Shown here: in pieces, positions 1-6,801 of the stretch
Position numbering within the stretch: the first letter of the stretch is position 1
Layout of the letters: each line of letters opens with the position of its first letter
IMG/VR virus record: IMGVR_UViG_3300039159_000820
Location: 1 to 23,497 of that record
Source: a virus
Strand: one strand, 5' to 3'
Length of the DNA: 23,497 bases
The notes under the pieces: generated by a model
What the model was told of the DNA's origin: nothing
Database searches by the model: none
What the model saw: the letters and a program-made list of their open reading frames with translations, nothing else
Position numbers and translations under genes: made by a program

Positions 1-720
1 CCGGACGATGAAGATGGGCCAGACGGGGTAGAAATCAGCCCCGGTCAGATCGTGCGGCTGGATCCGGGCGAAGATGTCACCATCGGCCAACCTGCCGACA
101 GCGGCGGCACTTACGAGCCGTTTCAGTACCGGACCCTCCTGCAAATCTCGGCCGCACTGGGCATTCCCTATCCGTATATCGCCAATGACATGGTGAAGGG
201 GAACTTCTCAAATTCGCGCCTGGCGCTGATCGAGTTCCGCCGCCGCGTCTCAGCCTGGCAGCATTCCGTCATGGTCTGGCAGCTTTGCCGTCCTGTCTAT
301 GCACGCTGGATGGACGCCGCAGTGTTGTCAGGGGCCCTCACGCTGCCGGGCTATGAGGCCAACCGCAGCCAACTCCTCGCCGCCGATTGGCTGCCGACGA
401 AGTGGGACTGGGTCGATCCGCTGAAAGACGCCAATGCAGAAATCGCCCAGATCGAGGCGGGCCTTAAATCCCGCACGCAGGCCATCGCCGAGCGTGGTTA
501 TGACGCAGAACAAGTCGACCGCGATATCGCGGCGGAACGCGCCCGTGAACGAGCGCTGGGCCTCGACTTCCGCCGACCCGGCTCACCCGCGCAAGGCGTG
601 CAGGCTTTGTCGGGCCAGGAGGCGGATGGGAGCTCAGCCGACAACACCGACCAGACAGATGCAACCGATGACGCGGAAGAGCGTCCGCGCGAAGGAGAGG
701 ACCAGCCGGAAAGGGGATGA
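1..720 (+). CDS. Phage portal protein (lambda family), C-terminal part, 5' truncated by the window edge
   Basis: The reading frame is open from the first base, so the start codon lies outside the window; about 239 residues are visible. The protein would form the dodecameric ring at the capsid vertex through which DNA passes and to which the tail attaches. The visible part has the lambda-type portal C-terminal region: an EPFQYRTLLQ stretch, then GIPYPYIAND and SNSRLALIEFRRR, which are typical of the lambda gpB-like family, then an acidic Asp/Glu/Gln-rich tail. Position supports the call, because S49 protease, decoration and major capsid genes follow in lambda order. Its TGA stop (718-720) directly touches the stop codon of an antisense VapC gene starting at 721. 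Family assignment is firm; the exact subfamily is inferred. Confidence 0.9.
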   Translation, partial: PDDEDGPDGVEISPGQIVRLDPGEDVTIGQPADSGGTYEPFQYRTLLQISAALGIPYPYIANDMVKGNFSNSRLALIEFRRRVSAWQHSVMVWQLCRPVYARWMDAAVLSGALTLPGYEANRSQLLAADWLPTKWDWVDPLKDANAEIAQIEAGLKSRTQAIAERGYDAEQVDRDIAAERARERALGLDFRRPGSPAQGVQALSGQEADGSSADNTDQTDATDDAEERPREGEDQPERG

Positions 721-1119
721 TTACCCCAGCAACAACCGAACCCCGGGCAATCTCGCAGCTTTCCGGTCGAATGTGACAAGCTCGGCAGCACCTGCGCGCC
801 GGGCAGCGGCAGCGATCATCAGATCGGCAAAGCCAAAGCCGTCATTGCGGTAAAGATCCAGCGCGGACCCGACATCATCACCCGCCTCAATCCGCACCTC
901 GGTCGAGGACAACAACCCATCCAGCGCCCCAGCAATCTTCGCGCGCCCGTAGCCATAGGCGCGCTCCAGAACCCAGACGAGTTCGATCAACACCTCGCGG
1001 CTGACAAAGCCAGGCTCAGTATCCGTCAACTGGTCGAAGATATCGCCCGCGATCCGGGCCTGATCGGCGTCGTCCTGCACAAGGAAACGCACCAGCACAT
1101 TGGTATCAACGGCGATCAC
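721..1119 (-). CDS. vapC: VapC-type PIN-domain toxin ribonuclease (module 1)
   Basis: This 132-residue protein has the size and layout of a VapC toxin. The four acidic residues of the PIN-domain active site are visible: Asp5 in MIAVDTNVLV, Glu46 in LIELVW, Asp99 in FGFADLMIA and Asp118 in TFDRKAA. VapC proteins are Mg-dependent endoribonucleases that cut tRNA or rRNA and stop growth unless bound by the cognate antitoxin. The gene overlaps the upstream vapB by four bases (ATGA), so translation is probably coupled. It lies antisense to the phage late operon and its stop codon abuts the portal stop with no gap, so any transcript reading past it is antisense to portal mRNA. All catalytic residues are present, so it looks functional. 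The RNA target cannot be read from sequence. Confidence 0.93.
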   Translation of the reverse strand: MIAVDTNVLVRFLVQDDADQARIAGDIFDQLTDTEPGFVSREVLIELVWVLERAYGYGRAKIAGALDGLLSSTEVRIEAGDDVGSALDLYRNDGFGFADLMIAAAARRAGAAELVTFDRKAARLPGVRLLLG

Positions 1120-1367
1120 GGATCAGGCATCATGCTTGCGGCGGCACCGCTGGCGATGGCCTCGTCCATGGCCTCCAGCGTCACGGGGGCCTGACCCGGG
1201 CGCGCCAGCACCCCGCGCAGTTCCTTGACCGAGCGGGCCTTCAGGATGCGGACCTCGCCGTCGAGGATGACATAACGCACCCGGTCCCCGCTGGTCAGGC
1301 CAAGTGCTGCCCGTACATCGCGGGGCAAGGTCGTCTGGCCTTTGATCGTCACGGTTGATTCCTGCAT
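1116..1367 (-). CDS. vapB: AbrB/SpoVT-fold antitoxin (VapB/PrlF-like, module 1)
   Basis: This 83-residue protein begins with a swapped-hairpin AbrB DNA-binding domain: STVTIKGQTTLPRDVR followed by ALGLTSGDRVRY (about residues 4-32). The C-terminal half is variable and would wrap the toxin, as in other VapB proteins. It sits directly upstream of vapC-1 with an ATGA overlap, the usual antitoxin-first order. The GQTT-P motif also resembles PrlF, so the annotation could be either VapB or PrlF family; the PIN-domain partner favours VapB. Antitoxins of this type bind their own promoter and repress the operon, more tightly when in complex with toxin. The putative control region lies at 1368-1408. 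Confidence 0.88.
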   Translation of the reverse strand: MQESTVTIKGQTTLPRDVRAALGLTSGDRVRYVILDGEVRILKARSVKELRGVLARPGQAPVTLEAMDEAIASGAAASMMPDP

Positions 1368-1408
1368 GACCTTATTCCTTACAAATTACTGCATCACATT
1401 ACCTTATG
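1368..1408 (-). promoter_or_regulatory. Putative promoter/operator of the VapBC-1 module
   Basis: This AT-richer stretch lies just upstream of vapB-1. On the plus strand it holds TGCATCACATTACCTTAT (about 1390-1407), close to one half of the perfect palindrome upstream of prlF (6268-6289); the shared core is CATTACCT, with TGCA just before it. A possible minus-strand -35 TTGCAT and -10 TAATGT with a 17-bp spacer can be drawn across the region, but both match the consensus only partly. It also contains the ATG at 1406 that would lengthen the following protease gene by 14 residues. The regulatory role is inferred. Confidence 0.4.
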
Positions 1409-1447
1409 GAGATTGGAAATGCAAAACCAAACAAAGGACCAATCCTG

Positions 1448-2860
1448 ATGCTGCATGCCCGCATTGCCGCGCGCGCCTTCAATACGCCGCTGCTGATTGA
1501 GCCCTCCAAGGCCATGGCGTTTCTCTCCGGCCTTGGGCCGCGCATCCTTGGGCGCGGGGTCGAGATTGGTGACGAAAACGGCGCCTTGGAAAGCAACGTC
1601 GTCCCGCCCGCGCGCGCCAGCATCTTGGCCGGTGGCATGCTGAACGATTACCGCCAGCATGGTGAGGCGCCCTACCCGGTGGTGGATGGCATCGCCGTGA
1701 TCGAAATCTCTGGCGTGCTGATCCATCGTGGGGGCTGGATCGGACAATCCTCGGGCCAGACCAGCTACGAGGGGATCGCTGCCCAGATTGAGGCGGCGGC
1801 CAGTGACCCTGCTGTGCGCGGCCTCGCATTGGAAATTGACAGTTTTGGTGGCGAAGTTGCAGGTGTTTTTGACCTTGCAGATCGCATTCGTGCACTTCGT
1901 ACCATCAAACCCGTCTGGGCTTTTGTGGCCGAACACGCTTTCTCGGCGGGCTATGCACTGGCAAGTCAGGCAACCCGTATCCTGCTGCCGCGCACCGGTG
2001 CTCTGGGCAGTATCGGGGTCGTGGTGATGCACGCCGATCTCAGCGCGCAGCTTGATCAAGACGGGATGCGGGTAACACTGATCCATTCAGGCAGCCACAA
2101 GGTTGACGGTAACCCTTACGAGCCACTGCCTGCAGAGGTCCGGAACGACATCCAGCGCGAGATCGATGTGCTGCGGTTTCTCTTCGCCGAGACCGTCGCG
2201 GCTGGTCGTGCCGGGCGGCTGAGCCAGGACGCCGCAATGGCGACCCAAGCGGCAACCTATCGTGGGGCCGATGCCATCGCTGCGGGCCTCGCAGATGAAG
2301 TGACCGACCTTGCGCGCGGCTTTGCGGGCTTCCGGCAACTGATGACCCGCACCCCAACGCTATCACCCGAGCGCGCTCAGCGCGCATCCCTTTCCCACCC
2401 CAAACAGGAGGCACGCATGGCCACCGAACATGATCCCGGCGACAGCCCACAGGACGTCCTCGATCAGGCGACAGAACCGCAGCAGGGCAATACAGACACG
2501 GCTGATGATCCGCCTGCCGCCCCTGCAACGCCCCAAACGGCAACTGCACTGACGGCTCCCGCCGTAACGCAACCGGGCAATCTGGCGGAATTGTCAGCGC
2601 AGTTTCGTGAAGCCGCGGCAGAGATCGCCGAGATCGCGGCGCAGGCAGGCAGGCTCGGTGTGACAATCGACGCAGCGAAAGCGCTGCGCGAGGGCACATC
2701 CCCCGAGGCCCTGCGTCGCCTCGTGATTGGGCGCGCAAGTGCTGCCGCAGACGCGCGCGACATTGTCGCCGCTCCTCCCTCGCCCGTTCGGCCGCAGGCG
2801 AAGGAAAGCCCGATCGTCGCGGCTGCAAAACGCGCTGCCGCAGCAGGCGGCCGGGCCTGA
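1448..2860 (+). CDS. S49-family prohead protease (lambda gpC-like) with C-terminal scaffold region
   Basis: This 470-residue protein has an SppA/S49 ClpP-fold peptidase domain (about residues 80-300) and a low-complexity, helical C-terminal region (about 324-470). The presumed nucleophile is Ser166 in AFSAGYALAS and the general base Lys218 in GSHKVDGNPYEP. In lambda the gpC protease cleaves the portal and degrades the scaffold during prohead maturation. I chose the start at 1448 because AAGGA lies nine bases upstream and homologues typically begin MLHARIA; the in-frame ATG at 1406 has no ribosome-binding site and lies inside the antisense vapB control region. The preceding structural gene is the portal, separated from it by the antisense VapBC-1 module. 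A second in-frame start at 2417 very probably yields a separate scaffold protein. Confidence 0.9.
   Translation: MLHARIAARAFNTPLLIEPSKAMAFLSGLGPRILGRGVEIGDENGALESNVVPPARASILAGGMLNDYRQHGEAPYPVVDGIAVIEISGVLIHRGGWIGQSSGQTSYEGIAAQIEAAASDPAVRGLALEIDSFGGEVAGVFDLADRIRALRTIKPVWAFVAEHAFSAGYALASQATRILLPRTGALGSIGVVVMHADLSAQLDQDGMRVTLIHSGSHKVDGNPYEPLPAEVRNDIQREIDVLRFLFAETVAAGRAGRLSQDAAMATQAATYRGADAIAAGLADEVTDLARGFAGFRQLMTRTPTLSPERAQRASLSHPKQEARMATEHDPGDSPQDVLDQATEPQQGNTDTADDPPAAPATPQTATALTAPAVTQPGNLAELSAQFREAAAEIAEIAAQAGRLGVTIDAAKALREGTSPEALRRLVIGRASAAADARDIVAAPPSPVRPQAKESPIVAAAKRAAAAGGRA
2417..2860 (+). CDS. Nested in-frame capsid scaffold protein (lambda Nu3-like)
   Basis: Inside the protease gene and in the same frame, ATG at 2417 is preceded by a near-perfect Shine-Dalgarno ACAGGAGG (2405-2412) four bases upstream. 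Translation from there gives a 147-residue protein that lacks the protease domain. It starts MATEHDPGD, then has an acidic, Gln/Thr/Pro/Ala-rich linker and a helix-rich Ala/Glu segment (roughly residues 58-105) ending in a basic tail (AAAKRAAAAGGRA). This is the arrangement of lambda genes C and Nu3, where the scaffold is made from an internal start in the protease gene. The internal ribosome-binding site is seen; the scaffold role comes from the lambda precedent and gene position. Confidence 0.72.
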   Translation: MATEHDPGDSPQDVLDQATEPQQGNTDTADDPPAAPATPQTATALTAPAVTQPGNLAELSAQFREAAAEIAEIAAQAGRLGVTIDAAKALREGTSPEALRRLVIGRASAAADARDIVAAPPSPVRPQAKESPIVAAAKRAAAAGGRA

Positions 2861-2909
2861 CGCCACCGCCAGTCTCAGACTAAAACCCGACACCTCATTG
2901 CCTGACTGT

Positions 2910-2944
2910 CCCCCGCCGCACCGCCCCGGCGGGGGATGCCTTTT
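2910..2944 (+). terminator. GC-rich hairpin followed by TTTT, between protease/scaffold and decoration genes
   Basis: A perfect 9-bp stem pairs CCCCCGCCG (2910-2918) with CGGCGGGGG (2927-2935) around an 8-base loop, followed by ATGCC and TTTT (2941-2944). The U-run is short and displaced by five bases, so it may be a partial terminator, an attenuator or an mRNA-stabilising 3' end. It falls exactly between the low-copy protease/scaffold gene and the high-copy decoration and capsid genes. Confidence 0.5.
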
Positions 2945-2968
2945 GCCCCCTCACACAGGAACGCCACC

Positions 2969-3349
2969 ATGACCGTCCTCAACAAACCCCTGACCATGGG
3001 CGATGTCCTCAAATACGAGGTCAACCCGAACTACACCCGCGAGACCATCACGCTCTTGGCCGGCATGCCCTATCCGGTCGGCTCGGTTTTGGGCCGCATC
3101 ACCGCCAGCGGTAAATACAAGCTGGCCACCAGCGGCGGCAGCGACGGCGCGCAGACCGCTAGTGCCGTGCTGCTCTACGCCGTCGACGCCACGCTGGCCG
3201 ATGCGACCGGCATCGTCATGGCGCGGGGCCCTGCCATCGTCTCTCGGGCGGCACTCATCTACGACGCTACCGTCGATGACGGTGCCAAGATCATCACCAA
3301 AATCGGCCAACTGGCTGCAGCCGGGATTATCGCACGCGACACTGCCTGA
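2969..3349 (+). CDS. Phage head decoration protein (lambda gpD-like)
   Basis: This 126-residue protein belongs to the lambda gpD head-decoration family, whose trimers clamp the expanded capsid lattice from outside. Recognisable blocks are the LTMGDVLKYEVN start, ETITLLAGMPYPVGSVLG, the YKLATSGGSDGAQTA segment and AVLLYAVDATLADATG. The length is close to lambda gpD (110 residues). ATG at 2969 is chosen because ACAGGA precedes it at good spacing; an in-frame ATG at 2936 lies inside the hairpin region and has no ribosome-binding site. It directly precedes the major capsid gene, as in lambda (D then E). Confidence 0.88.
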   Translation: MTVLNKPLTMGDVLKYEVNPNYTRETITLLAGMPYPVGSVLGRITASGKYKLATSGGSDGAQTASAVLLYAVDATLADATGIVMARGPAIVSRAALIYDATVDDGAKIITKIGQLAAAGIIARDTA

Positions 3350-3432
3350 CCTTCGAAGCCTGATCCTCCCAGACGCGCGCCGGATTGCCTGGCGCAGCCA
3401 ACCTGTACCCCCCTCTTTCCTTGGAGTTCCCC

Positions 3433-4455
3433 ATGACCATCACCCGCAACCCATTTGATGTGGGCGGCTATTCGCTTGCCGAGATGACGCAGGCCATCAA
3501 CATCCTGCCCAACCTCTACACCCGCCTCGGCCAGATCGGCCTGTTCCGCTTCGAGGGCGTGACCCAACGCTCTATCGTCATCGAGCAACGCGAGGGTGTG
3601 CTGAGCCTGCTGCCCTCGGTCCCTCTCGGCGCGCCCGCCACTGTTGGCAACCGCGAGGCGCGCTCGATGCGCTCGTTTGCCCTGCCGTGGATCCCGCATG
3701 ACGACGTGATCTTGCCCGCCGACGTCCAGGGGATGCCTGCGCTCGGCCTCTCGGATGCGACCGATCCGCTGGTCGAGGTGATGAATCGCAAGCTGACGCT
3801 GATGCGTCGCAAGCACGCCCAGACCCGCGAATACATGGAGATGAATGCGCTGCGCGGCATCGTGAAGGATGGCGCTGGCACCACGCTCTATAACTATTTC
3901 ACCGAATTCGGCCTTGATCAGATCTCGGTCGACTTTGTTTTTGGAACCGCAGGCACCAACATCCAAGGGAAAGTCCGCACCACCCTACGCGCCATCGAGG
4001 ACAATCTGATGGGCGAGACCATGACCACCGCCCACGCGCTGGTCAGTTCCGAGTTCTTCGACAAGCTGATCAGCCACCCCAAGACGGAAGACGCTTACAA
4101 ATTCTTCTCGGCCACTGGCGGCCAGCCCCTGCGCGAGGACATGCGTCGGGCTTTCCCCTTCGCGGGCGTCCTCTTTGAGGAATATAACGGCTCGGTCACG
4201 CTCTCGAACGGCACTTCTGAGCGGCTGATCCCGACTGGCGAGGGTATCGCCTTTCCCATGGGCACGTTTGATACCTTCACCACCTATGGCGGACCCGCAA
4301 ACCTGCTGGAAACCGCCAATACCATCGGCTTGCCGCTCTATGCCCGCCAGATGATGGACGCCAAGGGCCGCTGGATCGACCTAATGACGGAAGGATCGAT
4401 CCTGCCGGTCAACAAGCGCCCGCGCCTTGCGATCCGGCTCTTCAGCGCAAACTGA
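3433..4455 (+). CDS. Major capsid protein (lambda gpE family, HK97 fold)
   Basis: This 340-residue protein is almost exactly the size of lambda gpE (341) and belongs to that capsid family. Seen are the N-terminal DVGGYSLAEMTQAINILPN, the RSIVIEQREG segment, RSFALPWIPHDDVILPADVQ, and the C-terminal block running through RQMMDAKGRWIDLMTEGSILPVNKRPRLAIRL. It would assemble as hexamers and pentamers into the icosahedral shell. The start at 3433 follows TTGGAG seven bases upstream; an earlier in-frame ATG at 3385 would add 16 residues without a ribosome-binding site. It follows the decoration gene and precedes the joining protein by ten bases, consistent with a single late transcript. Confidence 0.95.
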   Translation: MTITRNPFDVGGYSLAEMTQAINILPNLYTRLGQIGLFRFEGVTQRSIVIEQREGVLSLLPSVPLGAPATVGNREARSMRSFALPWIPHDDVILPADVQGMPALGLSDATDPLVEVMNRKLTLMRRKHAQTREYMEMNALRGIVKDGAGTTLYNYFTEFGLDQISVDFVFGTAGTNIQGKVRTTLRAIEDNLMGETMTTAHALVSSEFFDKLISHPKTEDAYKFFSATGGQPLREDMRRAFPFAGVLFEEYNGSVTLSNGTSERLIPTGEGIAFPMGTFDTFTTYGGPANLLETANTIGLPLYARQMMDAKGRWIDLMTEGSILPVNKRPRLAIRLFSAN

Positions 4456-4465
4456 GGGGTTACCC

Positions 4466-4777
4466 ATGTCCGTCTTTATCGCTGCCATCGACAACGTCTT
4501 TTGCGATCCCAACATCGCCCGAGATGCGGTCTATATTGCCGACGGTGGAACACCCGTCCTCGTCCGCGTGGTCATGCGCCGCGCGGACGACATTACTGCG
4601 TTCGGCGACACGCGTCTGTGGTCGGAAACCACCCGCGTCGATCTTCGCGTGGCCGAGGTCCCCAACCCGCGACCTGGCGAACGGATCGAGATCAGTTCTG
4701 AGGCATTCCTCATTCAGGGTGAGCCCGTCCGCGACCGCGAGCGGCTTGTCTGGACCTTGGATTTGCGCCCCGCATGA
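4466..4777 (+). CDS. Head-tail joining protein (lambda gpFII-like)
   Basis: This 103-residue protein sits between the major capsid gene and a gpZ-like gene, the place of lambda FII. The C-terminal half is predicted beta-rich (TRVDLRVAEV, GERIEISSEAFLIQGEPV, RLVWTLDLRP), in line with the small beta-barrel that completes the capsid neck and binds the tail. The N-terminal half contains an IAADGGT-like segment and VLVRVVMRRADD. The start at 4466 follows a GAGGGG sequence. Its stop overlaps the next start by four bases (ATGA at 4774). The assignment is based on size, composition and synteny, and is reasonably firm. Confidence 0.75.
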   Translation: MSVFIAAIDNVFCDPNIARDAVYIADGGTPVLVRVVMRRADDITAFGDTRLWSETTRVDLRVAEVPNPRPGERIEISSEAFLIQGEPVRDRERLVWTLDLRPA

Positions 4778-5403
4778 AACTGAAGCTCGCCATTGATCCT
4801 GACATCGTCGCCATGATGGCGGCCGAGGTTGCAGCCGGAGAACGCGCAGTCACGGCCGCCATGCGCGAGGCCGGAACGGGCCTGAAATCCGCTTGGCGCG
4901 CACAGATCACCGGCGCCGGGCTGGGCACCCGGCTTGGCAATTCTATTCGGCTCGCCAGCTTCCCAAAGTCCGGCGACAGTCTGAGCGCGGCGGCCTTGGT
5001 CTGGTCCAACGCACCAGTGATCGTCGGCGCCCATGACACCGGCCCGCTGATCCGCTCGAAAAATGGGTTCTGGCTGGCGATCCCCACCCCGGCCGCTGGC
5101 AAAAGCAGCAAAGGCGGCCGCATCACGCCGGGCGAGTGGGAACGCCGCACCGGCCTACGTCTGCGGTTCATTTATCGCCGCCGCGGGCCAAGTCTACTGG
5201 TCGCTGAGGGGCGGCTGAACAGCAAGGGTCGGGCGGTTGCTTCCAGGTCCAAGACGGGGCGCGGTGTCGCGACCGTGCCGATATTTCTGTTGGTGCCACA
5301 GGTCAAGCTGCGCAAACGGCTGGATCTGGCGCGGGATGCGGAGCAGGCGGTGAGCGGCGTGCCGGGGCTGATCGTGTCGAACTGGGTGGAGGGGGAACTG
5401 TGA
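4774..5403 (+). CDS. DUF6441-type head-tail/minor tail protein, gpZ-like
   Basis: This 209-residue protein is recognisable as the family found at this position in Rhodobacterales prophages (DUF6441). An N-terminal helical part (AEVAAGERAVTAAMREAG) is followed by LKSAWRAQI, a WSNAPVIVGAHDTG segment and a basic middle (FIYRRRGPSLLVAEGR), ending in KLRKRLDLARDAEQ. Its position after the joining protein and before the tail terminator matches lambda gpZ, a tail protein needed for DNA passage; that functional link is by synteny. It overlaps the preceding gene by four bases. Its TGA stop forms one arm of an inverted repeat whose other arm contains the stop of the antisense yhaV gene. Confidence 0.65.
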   Translation: MKLKLAIDPDIVAMMAAEVAAGERAVTAAMREAGTGLKSAWRAQITGAGLGTRLGNSIRLASFPKSGDSLSAAALVWSNAPVIVGAHDTGPLIRSKNGFWLAIPTPAAGKSSKGGRITPGEWERRTGLRLRFIYRRRGPSLLVAEGRLNSKGRAVASRSKTGRGVATVPIFLLVPQVKLRKRLDLARDAEQAVSGVPGLIVSNWVEGEL

Positions 5404-5419
5404 CGCAGCTCTTGCGTCA
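5401..5419. repeat. Inverted repeat carrying two convergent stop codons (possible bidirectional terminator)
   Basis: TGACGCA (5401-5407) and TGCGTCA (5413-5419) form a perfect 7-bp stem with loop GCTCT. The left arm begins with the TGA stop of the gpZ-like gene on the plus strand, and the right arm ends with the TGA stop of yhaV on the minus strand. TTT follows on the plus side at 5420-5422. It is short for an efficient terminator but is symmetric and could act in both directions. Confidence 0.5.
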
Positions 5420-5917
5420 TTTCTGCTCCAGCAGATCGACAAACTCGCCGCCGGTTTTCTGAACGCTGGCAAGCAGCGCTTTCCAGTCTCCAGGCGGATT
5501 TCCATCCTCGAGCATACCTTTGAACACCCGATAGGCATCGGTGCGGCTGTCATAGGCGCGAAGCGTCGTATCGTCGTTCACCCATGCAAGGATGATCACG
5601 CGGCTTTCAACGTGAAAACGGAAGAACAGCCGGTACTGCTGAAAGAATTTCGCCCGAAACCAGTGCCGGTGCTCGTCACCCAGCGTGTTGCCCTGCCGGA
5701 ACTTCGGATCGGTTGGGTCAGACGGGATCTCTTCAAAGATCAGCTTGGTGATCGCCGCGAGCCGCTTCGTGGCGTTCTTGCTACGATAACCAGCGGGGTT
5801 GGCTGCTTTGAGGGCCGTGACCTTTTCGACCAGCGCCGCGACTTGATCGAGAAAAAGAGGATGCGCGAACAGGGTCCATCCGTTCACGACCAACGGCACG
5901 ACGGAATCGCCCGTCAT
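5417..5917 (-). CDS. yhaV: YhaV-family toxin ribonuclease (module 2)
   Basis: This 166-residue protein matches the E. coli YhaV toxin along its whole length (about 154 residues there): VNGWTLFAHPLFLDQ near the N-terminus, then ATKRLAAI, FRQGNTLGDEHRHW, YRLFFRFH, RVIILAWVNDDTTLR, and DAYRVFKGMLEDGNPPGDW. YhaV is a RelE-superfamily ribonuclease active on mRNA and rRNA, neutralised by PrlF. The basic and aromatic residues of the core are present, so the toxin looks intact. It overlaps the upstream prlF by four bases (ATGA), so expression is coupled. It is antisense to the late operon, and its 3' end is 13 bases from the end of the gpZ-like gene. Confidence 0.93.
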   Translation of the reverse strand: MTGDSVVPLVVNGWTLFAHPLFLDQVAALVEKVTALKAANPAGYRSKNATKRLAAITKLIFEEIPSDPTDPKFRQGNTLGDEHRHWFRAKFFQQYRLFFRFHVESRVIILAWVNDDTTLRAYDSRTDAYRVFKGMLEDGNPPGDWKALLASVQKTGGEFVDLLEQK

Positions 5918-6240
5918 TCATCTTCGGGCGAAAGAGCCGCATTGAGGTCAAGCTCGACACCCTCGGCCAGTTCAAACAGCTTGGCACGAAGGGACGTGTC
6001 GAGCGCACGAATGTGGCCGGGATTTTGGCTGATGTCCTGCGCCAGAAACGACAGAAACGCGCCGATGGCAGGGTCTTTCCCGACCTCCGAAACGCGACTG
6101 AGAAGAACATCGCCTTCCGGCAGAATGGTGTAGGAGATGCGGTCACGCTTCTTGAGGCCGAGCGCCTTGCGCACGACTCCAGGCATCGTAGTCTGATACT
6201 TGTCGGTCAGCGTGGACTCGACCTTGAGTTCGGCAAGCAT
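5914..6240 (-). CDS. prlF: PrlF-family AbrB-type antitoxin (module 2)
   Basis: This 108-residue protein has an N-terminal AbrB-type DNA-binding domain (STLTDKYQTTMPGVVRKALG, about residues 9-28) followed by RDRISYTILPEGDVLLSR. The helical C-terminal part (FLSFLAQDISQNPGHIRALD) corresponds to the region of E. coli PrlF that contacts YhaV, and the protein ends in an acidic EDE. Start ATG at 6240 has AAGGAGA on the minus strand about six bases upstream. It would neutralise YhaV and autorepress the operon; a 22-bp palindrome just upstream (6268-6289) is the obvious operator. The toxin match makes this pair the most certain of the four modules. Confidence 0.92.
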   Translation of the reverse strand: MLAELKVESTLTDKYQTTMPGVVRKALGLKKRDRISYTILPEGDVLLSRVSEVGKDPAIGAFLSFLAQDISQNPGHIRALDTSLRAKLFELAEGVELDLNAALSPEDE

Positions 6241-6267
6241 GTGATTCTCCTTTACGTCGCCAAACCA

Positions 6268-6289
6268 AGGTAATGCAATCGCATTACCT
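6268..6289. promoter_or_regulatory. Perfect palindrome upstream of prlF: probable operator
   Basis: AGGTAATGC (6268-6276) and GCATTACCT (6281-6289) form a perfect 9-bp inverted repeat around AATC. It lies 28 bp upstream of the prlF start. On the minus strand a candidate -35 TTGATT and -10 TACCTT, 17 bp apart, enclose it, so a bound antitoxin would block the promoter. AbrB-type antitoxins bind such repeats. The half CATTACCT recurs upstream of vapB-1. Confidence 0.7.
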
Positions 6290-6354
6290 AATCAAGAACG
6301 CAACGACAGAAACTGCGAGATAGCGTTCCTAGCCGCTCTAAATTTGGTGCCCCC

Positions 6355-6777
6355 ATGCCCACCACCCGCGAAACCATCCTCACTGCACTGTACTCGCGGT
6401 TGCAGCCGCTCGCTGCCCTTGTTTTGCGCGACGAGGTGCTGCCCGAGCGGATCCCGGCGGCCGGGCTGATCATCTTGCGCGACGGCCAGCCGGGTGAACC
6501 GGAAGTGACGCTCTCGCCGCTGCGCTATCATTACCAGCATCGCGCAGAGATCGAGGTCGTCATCCAGGCCGGAACCGGCCGGGCCAGCGCCTTCGACAGC
6601 CTGATCGCCGCCATCGGCACAACGCTGGAAGCCGACCGCACCCTTGGCGGCCTCTGCGACTGGGTTGAACCCGAAGCCCCGACTTCGGTCGACTTGCCCA
6701 TCGAGGGTGCGGCGGCACTCAAGGCAGCGGTGATCATCGTTGTGTTGTACTACACCTCTACCGGCCCCTTGGCCTGA
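6355..6777 (+). CDS. Tail terminator / minor tail protein (lambda gpU-like)
   Basis: This 140-residue protein lies between the gpZ-like protein and the tail tube, the place of lambda gpU, and has the usual gpU size (131 in lambda). It begins with a helix (TRETILTALYSRLQPL), followed by alternating strands including AGLIILRDGQPGEP, YQHRAEIEVVIQA and AAALKAAVIIVVLYYTS, the alpha/beta layout of gpU-like terminators. The protein would cap the tail tube and bind the head connector. A clear Shine-Dalgarno is lacking (TTTGGTG only), unlike its neighbours; the 114 bp before it belong to the prlF-yhaV module, so its native ribosome-binding site may have been altered by that insertion. Confidence 0.75.
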   Translation: MPTTRETILTALYSRLQPLAALVLRDEVLPERIPAAGLIILRDGQPGEPEVTLSPLRYHYQHRAEIEVVIQAGTGRASAFDSLIAAIGTTLEADRTLGGLCDWVEPEAPTSVDLPIEGAAALKAAVIIVVLYYTSTGPLA

Positions 6778-6801
6778 CACCCACAACAACAGGAGACCCC
6801 C

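Noticed and set aside
1406-1447. Upstream ATG giving a 14-residue N-terminal extension to the S49 protease
   Set aside because: It has no ribosome-binding site, lies in the vapB-1 control region, and the ATG at 1448 has AAGGA at suitable distance.
1394-2086. Long minus-strand open frame (230 codons) opposite the S49 protease
   Set aside because: It is antisense to a well-supported protease domain, has no recognisable domain, and its composition mirrors the codon bias of the plus-strand gene.
6296-6328. Inverted repeat GAACGC/GCGTTC upstream of the tail terminator gene
   Set aside because: Six-base arms 21 bases apart are expected by chance in GC-rich DNA, and no U-run or conserved context supports it.
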